64,000 nt of DNA from the NCBI RefSeq assembly GCF_018035235.1, contig NZ_WPCV01000005.1, positions 682,001 through 746,000 on the forward strand. Direction: 5' to 3'. The position numbers and the translations under genes are program-made. This document shows, one piece after another, positions 54,586 through 64,000 of this stretch. The first letter of the stretch is position 1; each line of letters starts with the position of its first letter. Below the pieces are notes generated by a model that was not told where the DNA came from, ran no database searches, and saw only the letters and a program-made list of their open reading frames with translations. Source of the stretch: Citrobacter sp. On2M (GTDB lineage: Bacteria > Pseudomonadota > Gammaproteobacteria > Enterobacterales > Enterobacteriaceae).

Positions 54586-55923
54586 TTACACTGCTTTCAC
54601 GGCATCTGCAATACGGTGTGCGAATTCAGTCACCTGCGCTTCGTCTTCACCTTCAACCATCACGCGAATCAACGGTTCAGTACCTGATTTACGCAGCAGG
54701 ACACGTCCACGATTGCCCAGCGCCGTTTCAACTTCGGTCATCACCGCTTTTACGTTTTCATGCTCCAGTGGATCGCCGCCACCTGCGGTGTAACGTACGT
54801 TAACCAGCAGTTGTGGGAACATTTTCATGCCGCTGCACAGGTCGTGCAAACTCATATGGTTGCGCACCATCGCCGCCAGGACCTGCAAACCCGCCACGAT
54901 GCCGTCACCAGTGGTGGTTTTGTCCAGCAGGATCACATGGCCTGAGTTTTCGGCACCGATACGCCAGCCTTTTTCCTGCATTTTTTCCAGTACGTAGCGG
55001 TCGCCGACTTTCGCGCGGGCAAACGGAATACCCAGCTGTTTCAACGCCAGCTCGAGGCCCATGTTGCTCATCAGTGTGCCTACCGCGCCACCGCGCAACT
55101 GCCCCTGACGCAGGGCTTCACGAGCGATGATGTACATGATCTGATCGCCATCGACCTTATTACCTTCGTGGTCAACCATAATGACACGGTCGCCATCGCC
55201 GTCCAGCGCTATCCCCAGATCGGCTTTTTCCGCAATCACGCGCGCCTGCAGGGCACGGACGTCGGTGGCGCCAACTTCTTCATTGATGTTCACGCCGTTT
55301 GGCTCACAGCCAATAGCAATCACGTTCGCACCCAGCTCGCGCAGTACATTTGGCGCAATGTGGTACGTCGCACCGTTGGCGCAATCCACCACGATTTTAA
55401 GCTCACTCAGGCTTAGCTCATTCGGGAAGGTGCCTTTGCAAAACTCGATATAGCGACCAGCAGCATCAACGATACGGGTAGCTTTACCCAGCTCAGCCGA
55501 ATCTACACAGGTGATCGCTTTTTCCATTTCGGCTTCGATAGCTTCTTCAACGGCATCCGGCAGTTTAGTCCCGTCGATGGAGAAGAATTTAATCCCGTTG
55601 TCATAGTACGGGTTGTGCGAAGCAGAGATAACAATCCCGGCCTCAGCACGGAAAGCGCGAGTCAGATAAGCAACGGCAGGAGTTGGCATTGGGCCCGTGA
55701 AAGAGGCAGAAAGACCGGCAGCAGCCAGACCCGCTTCCAGCGCAGACTCCAGCATATAGCCAGAGATACGCGTATCTTTACCGATAATAATTTTACGTGA
55801 ACCATGACGTGCCAGCACTTTACCTGCAGCCCACCCCAGTTTAAGGACAAAGTCAGGAGTAATGGGGGCGTCGCCTACGCGTCCGCGAATTCCATCAGTG
55901 CCAAAATATTTACGATTACTCAT
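54586..55923 (-). CDS. glmM: Phosphoglucosamine mutase GlmM
   Basis: Converts glucosamine 6-phosphate to glucosamine 1-phosphate for peptidoglycan and LPS. It is 445 residues from the ATG at 55923 ([17 protein letters not shown]); upstream frame extension rejected. The phosphoserine loop [15 protein letters not shown], the metal loop DGDGDR and the C-terminal phosphate-binding [12 protein letters not shown] are intact. Its ATG lies 8 bases inside folP, indicating coupled translation. Confidence 0.98.
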   Translation of the reverse strand: MSNRKYFGTDGIRGRVGDAPITPDFVLKLGWAAGKVLARHGSRKIIIGKDTRISGYMLESALEAGLAAAGLSASFTGPMPTPAVAYLTRAFRAEAGIVISASHNPYYDNGIKFFSIDGTKLPDAVEEAIEAEMEKAITCVDSAELGKATRIVDAAGRYIEFCKGTFPNELSLSELKIVVDCANGATYHIAPNVLRELGANVIAIGCEPNGVNINEEVGATDVRALQARVIAEKADLGIALDGDGDRVIMVDHEGNKVDGDQIMYIIAREALRQGQLRGGAVGTLMSNMGLELALKQLGIPFARAKVGDRYVLEKMQEKGWRIGAENSGHVILLDKTTTGDGIVAGLQVLAAMVRNHMSLHDLCSGMKMFPQLLVNVRYTAGGGDPLEHENVKAVMTEVETALGNRGRVLLRKSGTEPLIRVMVEGEDEAQVTEFAHRIADAVKAV

Positions 55924-56764
55924 AGCGTTTTTTTTCCTTTGCAGACAATGTGGCTTCCACCACACGCATCGCTTCTACGGTTTCTTTGACGTCATGGACA
56001 CGAACAATCTGCGCCCCCTGCATTGCGGCAATGACCGCGCACGCCAGACTGCCGCTCAGGCGTTCGGATGGCCCCACATTCAGCAGTTGGCCAATCATTG
56101 ATTTTCGTGACATTCCAACCAGCAGCGGCAGATTAAAATGATGAAACTCCGCCAGACGTGCCAGTAATGTGTAGTTGTGGGTGAGATTTTTACCGAATCC
56201 GAACCCGGGGTCGAGCAACAATTTATCTTTTGTGATTCCAGCCCGTTCACAACGCGCTATTTGCTCAACAAAATAACGATTTACATCAGCAAAAACATCC
56301 TCGTATTTTGGTGCTTCCTGCATGGTTTTCGGCTGCCCCTGCATATGCATCAGGCAAACTGGCAATCCGGATTCCGCTGCAGCTTCCAGCGCTCCGGGTT
56401 CCGAGAGTGAGCGAATGTCATTAATGATATGTGCGCCGGCTCTGGCGCTTTCGCGAATCACTTCCGGTTTTGAGGTATCGACAGAAATCCACACTTCAAA
56501 ACGCTGAGCAATCGCCTCCACCACCGGGATCACTCGCTGCAACTCTTCTTCGACGCTCACATCGGCAGCACCTGGACGCGTGGATTCACCACCCACATCA
56601 ATGATAGTCGCCCCGGCGTTAATCATCAGGTTGGCGTGTTTCACCGCCTCAACCAGAGAATTGTGCGCCCCGCCATCGGAAAAAGAATCTGGCGTGACGT
56701 TCAAAATCCCCATGACATGTGGATGGCTGAGATCCAGTGAAGAACCCTGAGCAAAGAGTTTCAT
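55916..56764 (-). CDS. folP: Dihydropteroate synthase FolP
   Basis: Condenses dihydropterin pyrophosphate with p-aminobenzoate in folate synthesis; the sulfonamide target. It is 282 residues from the ATG at 56764 ([13 protein letters not shown]); the frame is open 18 codons further. The conserved loops [40 protein letters not shown] and GMSRKSMIG look wild-type. It lies 98 bases after ftsH and overlaps glmM by 8. Confidence 0.98.
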   Translation of the reverse strand: MKLFAQGSSLDLSHPHVMGILNVTPDSFSDGGAHNSLVEAVKHANLMINAGATIIDVGGESTRPGAADVSVEEELQRVIPVVEAIAQRFEVWISVDTSKPEVIRESARAGAHIINDIRSLSEPGALEAAAESGLPVCLMHMQGQPKTMQEAPKYEDVFADVNRYFVEQIARCERAGITKDKLLLDPGFGFGKNLTHNYTLLARLAEFHHFNLPLLVGMSRKSMIGQLLNVGPSERLSGSLACAVIAAMQGAQIVRVHDVKETVEAMRVVEATLSAKEKKRYE

Positions 56765-56802
56765 AGCTTTATCCCTGAAAAAATCTTGAATATGCAGATA
56801 AG

Positions 56803-56832
56803 AAAAACCCCGGAGCAAGCCCCAGGGTTTTC
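56803..56832 (-). terminator. Hairpin between ftsH and folP
   Basis: AACCCTGGGGC and a partly complementary CTCCGGGGTT with a T run after it on the minus strand. It probably ends part of the ftsH transcripts. Confidence 0.65.
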
Positions 56833-56862
56833 AATTAAAACACGGTCATCATCAACGATAAC

Positions 56863-58797
56863 TTATTTGTCGCCCAGTTGCTCTGACATGGTGCCAGAGT
56901 CCGGCGCACGCGGTTCATCAACCGGACGCGGTGCGCTAGGCTTACCGGTGCTGCCAGAGTTGTTGTTAGAAGAACCCGGTTCTTCCCAACCCGCTGGCGG
57001 ACGCACGTCGCGGCGAGCCATCAAATCGTCAATCTGCGGTGCATCGATGGTCTCATATTTCATGAGCGCATCTTTCATCGAGTGCAGAATATCCATGTTT
57101 TCATTCAACAGACGACGCGCACGGTCATAGTTACGTTCAATCAGCAGTTTAACTTCCTGATCGATAATGCGAGCCGTTTCATCGGACATATGTTTAGCTT
57201 TCGCCACAGAACGTCCCAGGAACACTTCGCCTTCTTCTTCAGCATACAGCAACGGTCCGAGTTTCTCGGAGAAGCCCCACTGAGTAACCATGTTACGCGC
57301 CAGATTGGTCGCGACCTTAATGTCGTTCGACGCACCGGTAGAAACGTGCTCAACACCGTAGATGATCTCTTCCGCCAGACGACCGCCGTACAGCGTGGAG
57401 ATCTGGCTTTCCAGTTTCTGACGGCTGGCGCTAATTGCGTCGCCTTCAGGCAGGAAGAAGGTCACACCCAGTGCACGACCGCGCGGGATAATCGTCACTT
57501 TGTGCACCGGATCGTGTTCCGGTACCAGGCGACCGATAATCGCGTGGCCTGCTTCGTGGTACGCGGTAGATTCTTTCTGCGCTTCCGTCATCACCATGGA
57601 GCGACGTTCCGCACCCATCATGATTTTGTCTTTCGCTTTCTCGAACTCAACCATCGACACGACGCGCTTGTTGCCGCGAGCAGCAAACAGCGCCGCTTCG
57701 TTCACCAGGTTCGCGAGGTCCGCACCAGAGAAGCCTGGCGTACCACGTGCAATGATTGCCGCATCGATATCCGGAGACAGCGGTACGCGACGCATATGCA
57801 CTTTCAGGATCTGTTCACGACCGCGAACGTCCGGCAGACCAACCACAACCTGACGGTCGAAACGGCCTGGACGCAACAGCGCAGGGTCAAGTACGTCCGG
57901 ACGGTTAGTTGCCGCAATAACGATAATACCTTCGTTACCTTCGAAGCCGTCCATCTCAACCAGCATCTGGTTCAGCGTCTGCTCACGTTCATCGTGACCA
58001 CCGCCCAGACCTGCGCCACGCTGGCGACCTACGGCGTCGATTTCATCGATAAAGATGATGCACGGTGCCGCTTTCTTGGCTTGTTCGAACATGTCACGCA
58101 CACGAGATGCACCAACACCGACGAACATTTCCACGAAATCAGAACCGGAAATTGTGAAGAAAGGAACCTTCGCCTCACCTGCGATAGCTTTTGCCAGCAG
58201 AGTTTTACCTGTACCCGGAGGACCGACCATCAGGACGCCTTTCGGGATTTTACCGCCCAGCTTCTGGAAACGGCTCGGTTCGCGCAGATACTCAACCAGT
58301 TCAGCAACTTCTTCTTTTGCTTCGTCACAACCAGCAACGTCAGCAAAAGTAGTTTTGATCTGATCTTCCGTTAGCATGCGCGCTTTGCTCTTACCGAACG
58401 ACATGGCACCTTTGCCACCACCGCCCTGCATTTGACGCATGAAGAAGATCCAGACACCAATCAGCAGCAGCATTGGGAACCAGGAAATGAAGATAGAAGC
58501 CAGCAGGCTCGGCTCTTCAGGCGGTTCGCCAACAACCTTGACGTTTTTGGTCAGCAGGTTATCAAGCAGCTTCGGATCGTTAACCGGAATGTAGGTCGTG
58601 TAACGGTTACTATCTTTCTTGGTAACGTTAATCTCACGTCCGTTGATCTTCGCTTCACGAACCTGGTCCTGATTGACCTCTTGCAGGAAGGTAGAGTAAT
58701 CAACCTTACGGCCATTAGACTCGCTGGGCCCAAAGCTCTGGAATACTGACATCAGCACAACGGCAATGACCAGCCAGAGAATTAGGTTTTTCGCCAT
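56863..58797 (-). CDS. ftsH: ATP-dependent zinc metalloprotease FtsH
   Basis: Membrane-anchored hexameric protease for LpxC, sigma-32, SecY and other targets. It is 644 residues from the ATG at 58797, with TGAG upstream; a TTG 9 bases earlier (58806) would add three residues. Two N-terminal membrane segments flank a periplasmic domain; then come the AAA domain ([18 protein letters not shown], second region of homology [20 protein letters not shown]) and the zinc motif HEAGH. The C-terminal Pro/Ser-rich tail differs from E. coli. It follows rlmE by 99 bases. Confidence 0.98.
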   Translation of the reverse strand: MAKNLILWLVIAVVLMSVFQSFGPSESNGRKVDYSTFLQEVNQDQVREAKINGREINVTKKDSNRYTTYIPVNDPKLLDNLLTKNVKVVGEPPEEPSLLASIFISWFPMLLLIGVWIFFMRQMQGGGGKGAMSFGKSKARMLTEDQIKTTFADVAGCDEAKEEVAELVEYLREPSRFQKLGGKIPKGVLMVGPPGTGKTLLAKAIAGEAKVPFFTISGSDFVEMFVGVGASRVRDMFEQAKKAAPCIIFIDEIDAVGRQRGAGLGGGHDEREQTLNQMLVEMDGFEGNEGIIVIAATNRPDVLDPALLRPGRFDRQVVVGLPDVRGREQILKVHMRRVPLSPDIDAAIIARGTPGFSGADLANLVNEAALFAARGNKRVVSMVEFEKAKDKIMMGAERRSMVMTEAQKESTAYHEAGHAIIGRLVPEHDPVHKVTIIPRGRALGVTFFLPEGDAISASRQKLESQISTLYGGRLAEEIIYGVEHVSTGASNDIKVATNLARNMVTQWGFSEKLGPLLYAEEEGEVFLGRSVAKAKHMSDETARIIDQEVKLLIERNYDRARRLLNENMDILHSMKDALMKYETIDAPQIDDLMARRDVRPPAGWEEPGSSNNNSGSTGKPSAPRPVDEPRAPDSGTMSEQLGDK

Positions 58798-58896
58798 GTC
58801 ACTCAAGGGATTAACCTCATATTACAACTGTGTTAAAAACAGCGTCAGGATACTCTATATCCAGTTTCTTTCAAACTTTCGTTTGAAATCTACCGG

Positions 58897-59526
58897 TTAT
58901 GGTTTACGCCCGGTCGCTACAATATACACTTCACGCGAACGGGCGCGAGAAGAGTCCGGCTTACGAACTTTGACCTTCGTAAACAGGGAGCGAATCTCTC
59001 TTAGATACTCATCGAAGCCTTCGCCCTGGAACACCTTCACTACAAAACTACCACCTGGCGCTAATACATCACGAGCCATTCCAAGCGCCAGCTCTACCAG
59101 ATACATGGCCCGGGGAATGTCCACCGCCGGTGTTCCACACATATTTGGCGCCATATCAGACATGACAACTTGTACTTTACTGTCACCTACGCGCTCAAGT
59201 AACGCTTTCAGGACTAATTCATCACGAAAGTCGCCCTGAAGGAAGTCCACACCAACGATTGGATCCATAGGTAAAAGATCGCAAGCGATAATGCGGCCAG
59301 TGTTGCCGATCTGCGTAACCGCATATTGCGACCAACCACCGGGTGCAGCACCGAGATCAACAATCGTCATCCCCGGTTTAAAAATTTTGTCACTTTGCTG
59401 TATTTCATCAAGTTTAAACCAGGCACGGGAACGTAACCCCTTTTTCTGCGCCTGTTGAACATATTTATCGCTAAAGTGTTCCTGAAGCCAGCGACTCGAG
59501 CTGGCAGAACGCTTTTTACCTGTCAT
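58897..59526 (-). CDS. rlmE: 23S rRNA 2'-O-ribose U2552 methyltransferase RlmE
   Basis: Heat-shock-induced SAM-dependent methyltransferase acting on the A-loop of the 50S subunit. It is 209 residues. The SAM motif [12 protein letters not shown] and the K-D-K-E catalytic tetrad regions ([35 protein letters not shown]) are all present. It lies upstream of ftsH in one operon and is divergent from yhbY. Confidence 0.98.
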   Translation of the reverse strand: MTGKKRSASSSRWLQEHFSDKYVQQAQKKGLRSRAWFKLDEIQQSDKIFKPGMTIVDLGAAPGGWSQYAVTQIGNTGRIIACDLLPMDPIVGVDFLQGDFRDELVLKALLERVGDSKVQVVMSDMAPNMCGTPAVDIPRAMYLVELALGMARDVLAPGGSFVVKVFQGEGFDEYLREIRSLFTKVKVRKPDSSRARSREVYIVATGRKP

Positions 59527-59651
59527 TTCACATTCCCAAAGGGCAGTTCATCGTAACCAATGGTGTAAATTTCTACACAGCTATTTGGCGATATATGGGA
59601 GATGGCGGTAGAATGACCCGTTTTCAATCCCAACGTAAGCAAAAATATACG

Positions 59652-59945
59652 ATGAATCTGAGTACTAAACAAAAACAGCACCTGAAAGGTCTGGCACATC
59701 CGCTCAAGCCTGTAGTTATGCTTGGCAACAATGGTTTGACCGAAGGGGTACTGGCCGAGATTGAACAAGCGTTAGAGCACCATGAACTTATCAAGGTGAA
59801 AATCGCCTCGGAAGATCGCGATACCAAAACCTTGATCGTGGAAGCTATCGTACGCGAAACCGGCGCCTGTAACGTACAGGTCATCGGCAAAACGCTGGTA
59901 CTGTATCGCCCGACTAAAGAACGTAAAATCTCGCTGCCACGCTAA
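59652..59945 (+). CDS. yhbY: CRM-domain ribosome assembly protein YhbY
   Basis: 97-residue RNA-binding protein made of one CRM domain, found with pre-50S particles. The ATG at 59652 (MNLSTKQKQHLKGLAHPLKPV) matches E. coli; the frame is open 19 codons upstream without similarity. The GNNGLTEGVLAEIEQALEHHELIKVKI segment carries the GxxG loop characteristic of CRM domains. Single gene, followed by a terminator. Confidence 0.96.
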   Translation: MNLSTKQKQHLKGLAHPLKPVVMLGNNGLTEGVLAEIEQALEHHELIKVKIASEDRDTKTLIVEAIVRETGACNVQVIGKTLVLYRPTKERKISLPR

Positions 59946-60033
59946 GAATATCCCAAAGTTGCACACGAAGTTTGTGTAAAACGCGGGATTTTCCGCTAGC
60001 AGGAGAGCAAAATGCCACGCTCTCTTCGTTGAT

Positions 60034-60057
60034 AAAAGGCCGCTATGCGGCCTTTTT
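60034..60057. terminator. Bidirectional terminator between yhbY and greA
   Basis: GGCCGC-TAT-GCGGCC flanked by four A and five T, between two convergent genes. Confidence 0.88.
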
Positions 60058-60100
60058 CCTTTCTTTACAATACATCAACATCTTGAGTATTGGGAAATTC

Positions 60101-60577
60101 TTACAGGTATTCGACCTTCGTCACTTCATATTCAACTTCACCGCCCGGCGTTTTGATAACCACCACGTCATCCTGCTCTTTGCCAATCAGGCCACGAGCG
60201 ATAGGCGAGTTCACCGAAATCAGGTTCTGTTTAAAATCGGCTTCATCATCGCCGACAATACGCCAGGTCTGCTCTTCATCGTTATCGAGATTCAGCACGG
60301 TAACCGTCGCACCGAAAACGACGCGGCCATTGTTCGGCATTTTAGTGACGTCGATAACCTGCGCGTTGGACAGTTTAGCTTCGATATCTTTGATGCGCCC
60401 TTCGCAGAACCCCTGTTGTTCACGCGCCGCGTGGTACTCCGCATTTTCTTTCAGGTCGCCATGCTCACGCGCATCTGCAATAGCGGCAATGATTTCAGGA
60501 CGGCGCACAGATTTCAGAAAATCCAGCTCTTCGCGCAGTTTTTCAGCACCACGTAAGGTCATCGGGATAGCTTGCAT
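60101..60577 (-). CDS. greA: Transcript cleavage factor GreA
   Basis: Rescues backtracked RNA polymerase by stimulating cleavage of the RNA 3' end. It is 158 residues. The N-terminal coiled coil (about 1-75) ends with the acidic tip [20 protein letters not shown], which carries the catalytic D41 and E44, and is followed by the FKBP-like C-terminal domain. The upstream leader has strong hairpins. Confidence 0.98.
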   Translation of the reverse strand: MQAIPMTLRGAEKLREELDFLKSVRRPEIIAAIADAREHGDLKENAEYHAAREQQGFCEGRIKDIEAKLSNAQVIDVTKMPNNGRVVFGATVTVLNLDNDEEQTWRIVGDDEADFKQNLISVNSPIARGLIGKEQDDVVVIKTPGGEVEYEVTKVEYL

Positions 60578-60638
60578 TTGTTATACCTCTTGAACATTCC
60601 TGTAGGGGGCGGTTGCTCTCACCCCGGCTGCTAAGCAC

Positions 60639-60706
60639 ACTCTGGCATACGCCATGCCAGAGTCAGAAGCAAAAAAATACCGACCCGGGGCTCAGGGTCC
60701 CAGGTC
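60639..60706 (-). ncRNA. greA leader hairpins (possible GraL-type short transcripts)
   Basis: Two hairpins in the greA-dacB gap: ACTCTGGCAT with its exact complement (60639-60663), and GACCC-TGAGCCCC-GGGTC (60682-60704 region) followed on the minus strand by seven T (60671-60677). The second looks like a real terminator inside the greA leader. In E. coli short GraL RNAs end in this leader, so the layout may be conserved. The promoter was not defined. Confidence 0.4.
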
Positions 60707-60825
60707 AGCTACAATTCTCTATTTGATGATCATTTTACCCTGGAGTTCCCGATGGGTCATCGTTTACTTTTTGGGGCGTTGCGCCGTAGTATGACGGCCT
60801 GTTTCCAGGTTGTTAGCGCGAGATT

Positions 60826-62259
60826 ATGCGATTTTCCAGATTTACCATTGGATTGACTGCCAGTATAGCGTTCAGCGTTCAGGCCGCGAACGTCGACGAG
60901 TATATCAATCAGCTCCCTGCCGGAGCCAACCTCGCCCTCATGGTACAGAAGGTTGGCGCACCTGCTCCTGCTATTGATTTTCATAGCCAGCAGATGGCAC
61001 TCCCCGCCAGTACCCAGAAAGTGATCACCGCGCTGGCGGCATTGATTCAGCTCGGGCCTGACTTTCGTTTTACCACCACGCTTGAGACAAAAGGCAACGT
61101 GGAAGGCGGGGTATTAAAAGGTGACTTAGTGGCGCGATTTGGTGCCGATCCGACGCTAAAACGTCAGGATATCCGCAATATGGTGGCAACCCTGAAAAAA
61201 TCAGGCGTGACGCAAATTGCCGGAAATGTCCTGATCGATACCTCTATTTTCGCCAGTCATGATAAAGCTCCTGGCTGGCCCTGGAACGACATGACGCAGT
61301 GTTTTAGCGCGCCGCCCGCAGCAGCCATTGTCGATCGTAACTGTTTCTCTGTTTCACTCTACAGCGCGCAAAAACCTAACGATCTCGCGTTTATCCGCGT
61401 GGCATCTTATTACCCGGTCACCATGTTCAGCCAGGTGCGAACTCTCGCTCGAGGCTCTGCCGAAGCGCAATATTGTGAACTGGACGTGGTGCCTGGCGAT
61501 CTCAACCGCTTTACGTTGACCGGATGTCTGCCACAACGTGCCGATCCGCTGCCGCTGGCGTTCGCCATTCAGGACGGCGCCAGTTATGCCGGGGCGATTC
61601 TCAAAGATGAGCTAAAACAAGCAGGGATCACTTACAGCGGTACTCTGCTGCGCCAGACGCAGGTCAACACACCGGGAACCGTGGTCGCCAGTAAGCAGTC
61701 AGCGCCGCTGCATGACCTGCTTAAGATTATGCTGAAAAAATCGGACAACATGATTGCCGATACCGTTTTCCGCATGATTGGTCATGCGCGATTTAACGTG
61801 CCGGGCACCTGGCGAGCAGGTTCTGATGCCGTACGCCAGATTTTGCGTCAGCAAGCGGGCGTTGATATCGGCAACACGATTATTGCCGATGGTTCTGGAC
61901 TCTCCCGCCATAACCTGATTGCTCCTGCGACCATGATGCAGGTACTGCAATATATTGCTCAGCACGATAACGAGTTGAACTTTATCACCATGTTGCCGCT
62001 GGCGGGCCATGATGGCTCTTTGCAATATCGTGCGGGTCTGCATCAGGCTGGTGTGGATGGCAAAGTATCGGCGAAGACAGGCTCTTTGCAGGGGGTCTAT
62101 AACCTTGCGGGCTTTATCACTACGGCAAGCGGTCAACGTATGGCATTTGTGCAGTATTTGTCTGGTTATGCGGTAGAGCCGGCTGACCAACGTAATCGCC
62201 GAATTCCGCTAGTACGCTTCGAGAGCCGGTTGTACAAGGACATTTATCAGAATAACTAG
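60826..62259 (+). CDS. dacB: D-alanyl-D-alanine carboxypeptidase/endopeptidase DacB (PBP4)
   Basis: Periplasmic class C penicillin-binding protein that trims and cleaves peptidoglycan cross-links. It is 477 residues. It has a signal peptide ending near VQAA (residue 21), the active-site tetrad S62-x-x-K65 in PASTQKVI, KSDN and KTGS motifs, and large inserted domains between them, as expected. It is divergent from greA and converges with obgE. Confidence 0.97.
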   Translation: MRFSRFTIGLTASIAFSVQAANVDEYINQLPAGANLALMVQKVGAPAPAIDFHSQQMALPASTQKVITALAALIQLGPDFRFTTTLETKGNVEGGVLKGDLVARFGADPTLKRQDIRNMVATLKKSGVTQIAGNVLIDTSIFASHDKAPGWPWNDMTQCFSAPPAAAIVDRNCFSVSLYSAQKPNDLAFIRVASYYPVTMFSQVRTLARGSAEAQYCELDVVPGDLNRFTLTGCLPQRADPLPLAFAIQDGASYAGAILKDELKQAGITYSGTLLRQTQVNTPGTVVASKQSAPLHDLLKIMLKKSDNMIADTVFRMIGHARFNVPGTWRAGSDAVRQILRQQAGVDIGNTIIADGSGLSRHNLIAPATMMQVLQYIAQHDNELNFITMLPLAGHDGSLQYRAGLHQAGVDGKVSAKTGSLQGVYNLAGFITTASGQRMAFVQYLSGYAVEPADQRNRRIPLVRFESRLYKDIYQNN

Positions 62260-62267
62260 ATTTTGAA

Positions 62268-62302
62268 GATGGCGGATGGCGCTTGCGCTTATCCGGCCTA
62301 CG
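62268..62302. repeat. REP element after dacB
   Basis: GATGGCGGATGGCGCTTGCG then CTTATCCGGCCTACG, a standard REP, 8 bases after the dacB stop. Confidence 0.85.
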
Positions 62303-62315
62303 CAAACTGGAAACA

Positions 62316-62344
62316 AAAACCCCGGCAGCATGGCCGGGGTTTTT
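62316..62344. terminator. Bidirectional terminator between dacB and obgE
   Basis: AAAACCCCGGC-loop-GCCGGGGTTTT, symmetric A and T runs, between convergent genes. Confidence 0.9.
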
Positions 62345-62351
62345 AATGCGA

Positions 62352-63539
<1,188 letters not shown>

Positions 63540-64000
63540 TCATTCGCCTGAGCGGGGTTGCGAAACCACCGTTTCATGCTTACGTAAACCGCCCCAAATT
63601 CGATGACCAATGGCGGAATACATCGCGCCCGCAACCACGATAAACGCACCGAGATAACCTAATAGGTTTAGCATCGGTCTGGCGAAGAAATCGGGCCAGG
63701 CCAGTGATAATAAATCTGAAAATAACAACGTAAACAGCGGTGTGAGCGTAATAATGGCACTCACCTGCGCCGCCTGCCAACGCGCCATCGCTTCCGCGAG
63801 AGCACCGTATCCTACCAGCGTATTCAGGCCGCAGAATACAAGGCATGCCAGCTGCCAGTCGCTGAGCTGCGTGATGACACCGGGTTTAGCCAGCGGCAAT
63901 AACGCAATCGTACATAAAGTGTACAGCAAAAACAGGATCTGCGGTGATGCCAGCCGACGCAATAACACCTTTTGCGCGACCCCATAGCTCACCCAAACCA
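63540..64000 (-). CDS. yhbE: EamA-family membrane transporter YhbE, C-terminal part (runs off the window)
   Basis: About 153 codons of the C-terminal half of a 10-segment drug/metabolite transporter family protein. Four to five hydrophobic segments are seen, with ALAEAMARWQAAQVSAIITLTPLFTLLFS, typical of the second EamA repeat. The open frame has no start in the window; it continues beyond 64000. Its substrate is unknown. It is upstream of obgE in the same operon. Confidence 0.9.
   Translation of the reverse strand, partial: VWVSYGVAQKVLLRRLASPQILFLLYTLCTIALLPLAKPGVITQLSDWQLACLVFCGLNTLVGYGALAEAMARWQAAQVSAIITLTPLFTLLFSDLLSLAWPDFFARPMLNLLGYLGAFIVVAGAMYSAIGHRIWGGLRKHETVVSQPRSGE

Overview
The window is a chromosomal segment of an enteric bacterium (Enterobacteriaceae), close to Escherichia but not E. 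coli. Nearly every gene is recognisable as an ortholog of the E. coli tdc-gar to obgE-yhbE region, in the same order. A galactitol/tagatose cluster sits between garD and rsmI, the place where E. coli carries its N-acetylgalactosamine (aga/kba) genes. That is the arrangement known for Salmonella and Klebsiella. The protein differences from E. coli, the absence of yraQ and yhbO, and a lysR-iadA-dcuC insertion suggest the Citrobacter/Salmonella branch, but the species cannot be fixed from sequence alone. No prophage, insertion sequence or CRISPR array was found.

Layout. 1-3891: tdcD (partial), tdcC, tdcB and tdcA, anaerobic threonine/serine degradation, minus strand. 3892-4738: an AT-rich gene-poor stretch with CRP-like sites and a partial duplication of the rnpB 3' end. 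4739-5115: rnpB (RNase P RNA). 5148-11374: garK-garR-garL-garP (minus) divergent from garD (plus), D-galactarate use. 11423-13205: a PfkB-family sugar kinase and a DeoR-family regulator (minus). 13545-17573: a tagatose-type operon (class II aldolase, 1-phosphofructokinase-like kinase, fructose-type PTS IIBC, PTS IIA-HPr). 17771-24173: gatYZABCD and gatR, galactitol use.

24295-34536: rsmI, lpoA, yraN, diaA, dolP, yraR, yhbP, yhbQ, yhbS, ubiT, ubiU, ubiV and yhbW. 34579-41708: mtr, deaD with the tiny yrbN, nlpI, pnp and rpsO. 41982-48444: truB, rbfA, infB, nusA, rimP and tRNA-fMet (metY), the classic translation/transcription operon read on the minus strand, with an ERIC element between rpsO and truB. 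48779-50720: argG (plus), then tRNA-Leu (leuU) and secG (minus). 50888-54540: a LysR regulator divergent from an isoaspartyl dipeptidase and a DcuC-type transporter. 54586-64000: glmM, folP, ftsH, rlmE, yhbY, greA, dacB, obgE and the C-terminal half of yhbE.

How the parts work together. The left third is largely sugar and amino-acid catabolism under CRP and local regulators; sites resembling CRP boxes are visible upstream of tdcA, between the gar operons and ahead of the tagatose operon. The tagatose and galactitol operons converge on tagatose 1,6-bisphosphate, cleaved by GatY-type aldolases, of which there are two near-identical copies. The remaining two thirds are core housekeeping genes. 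The most notable non-genic signals are a 21-base copy of the 3' end of tRNA-Leu upstream of metY, so that argG lies between intact leuU and a same-orientation leuU remnant; evenly spaced TTTCGA motifs ahead of gatY and gatR; and a 13-bp inverted repeat that would hide the yhbW ribosome-binding site.
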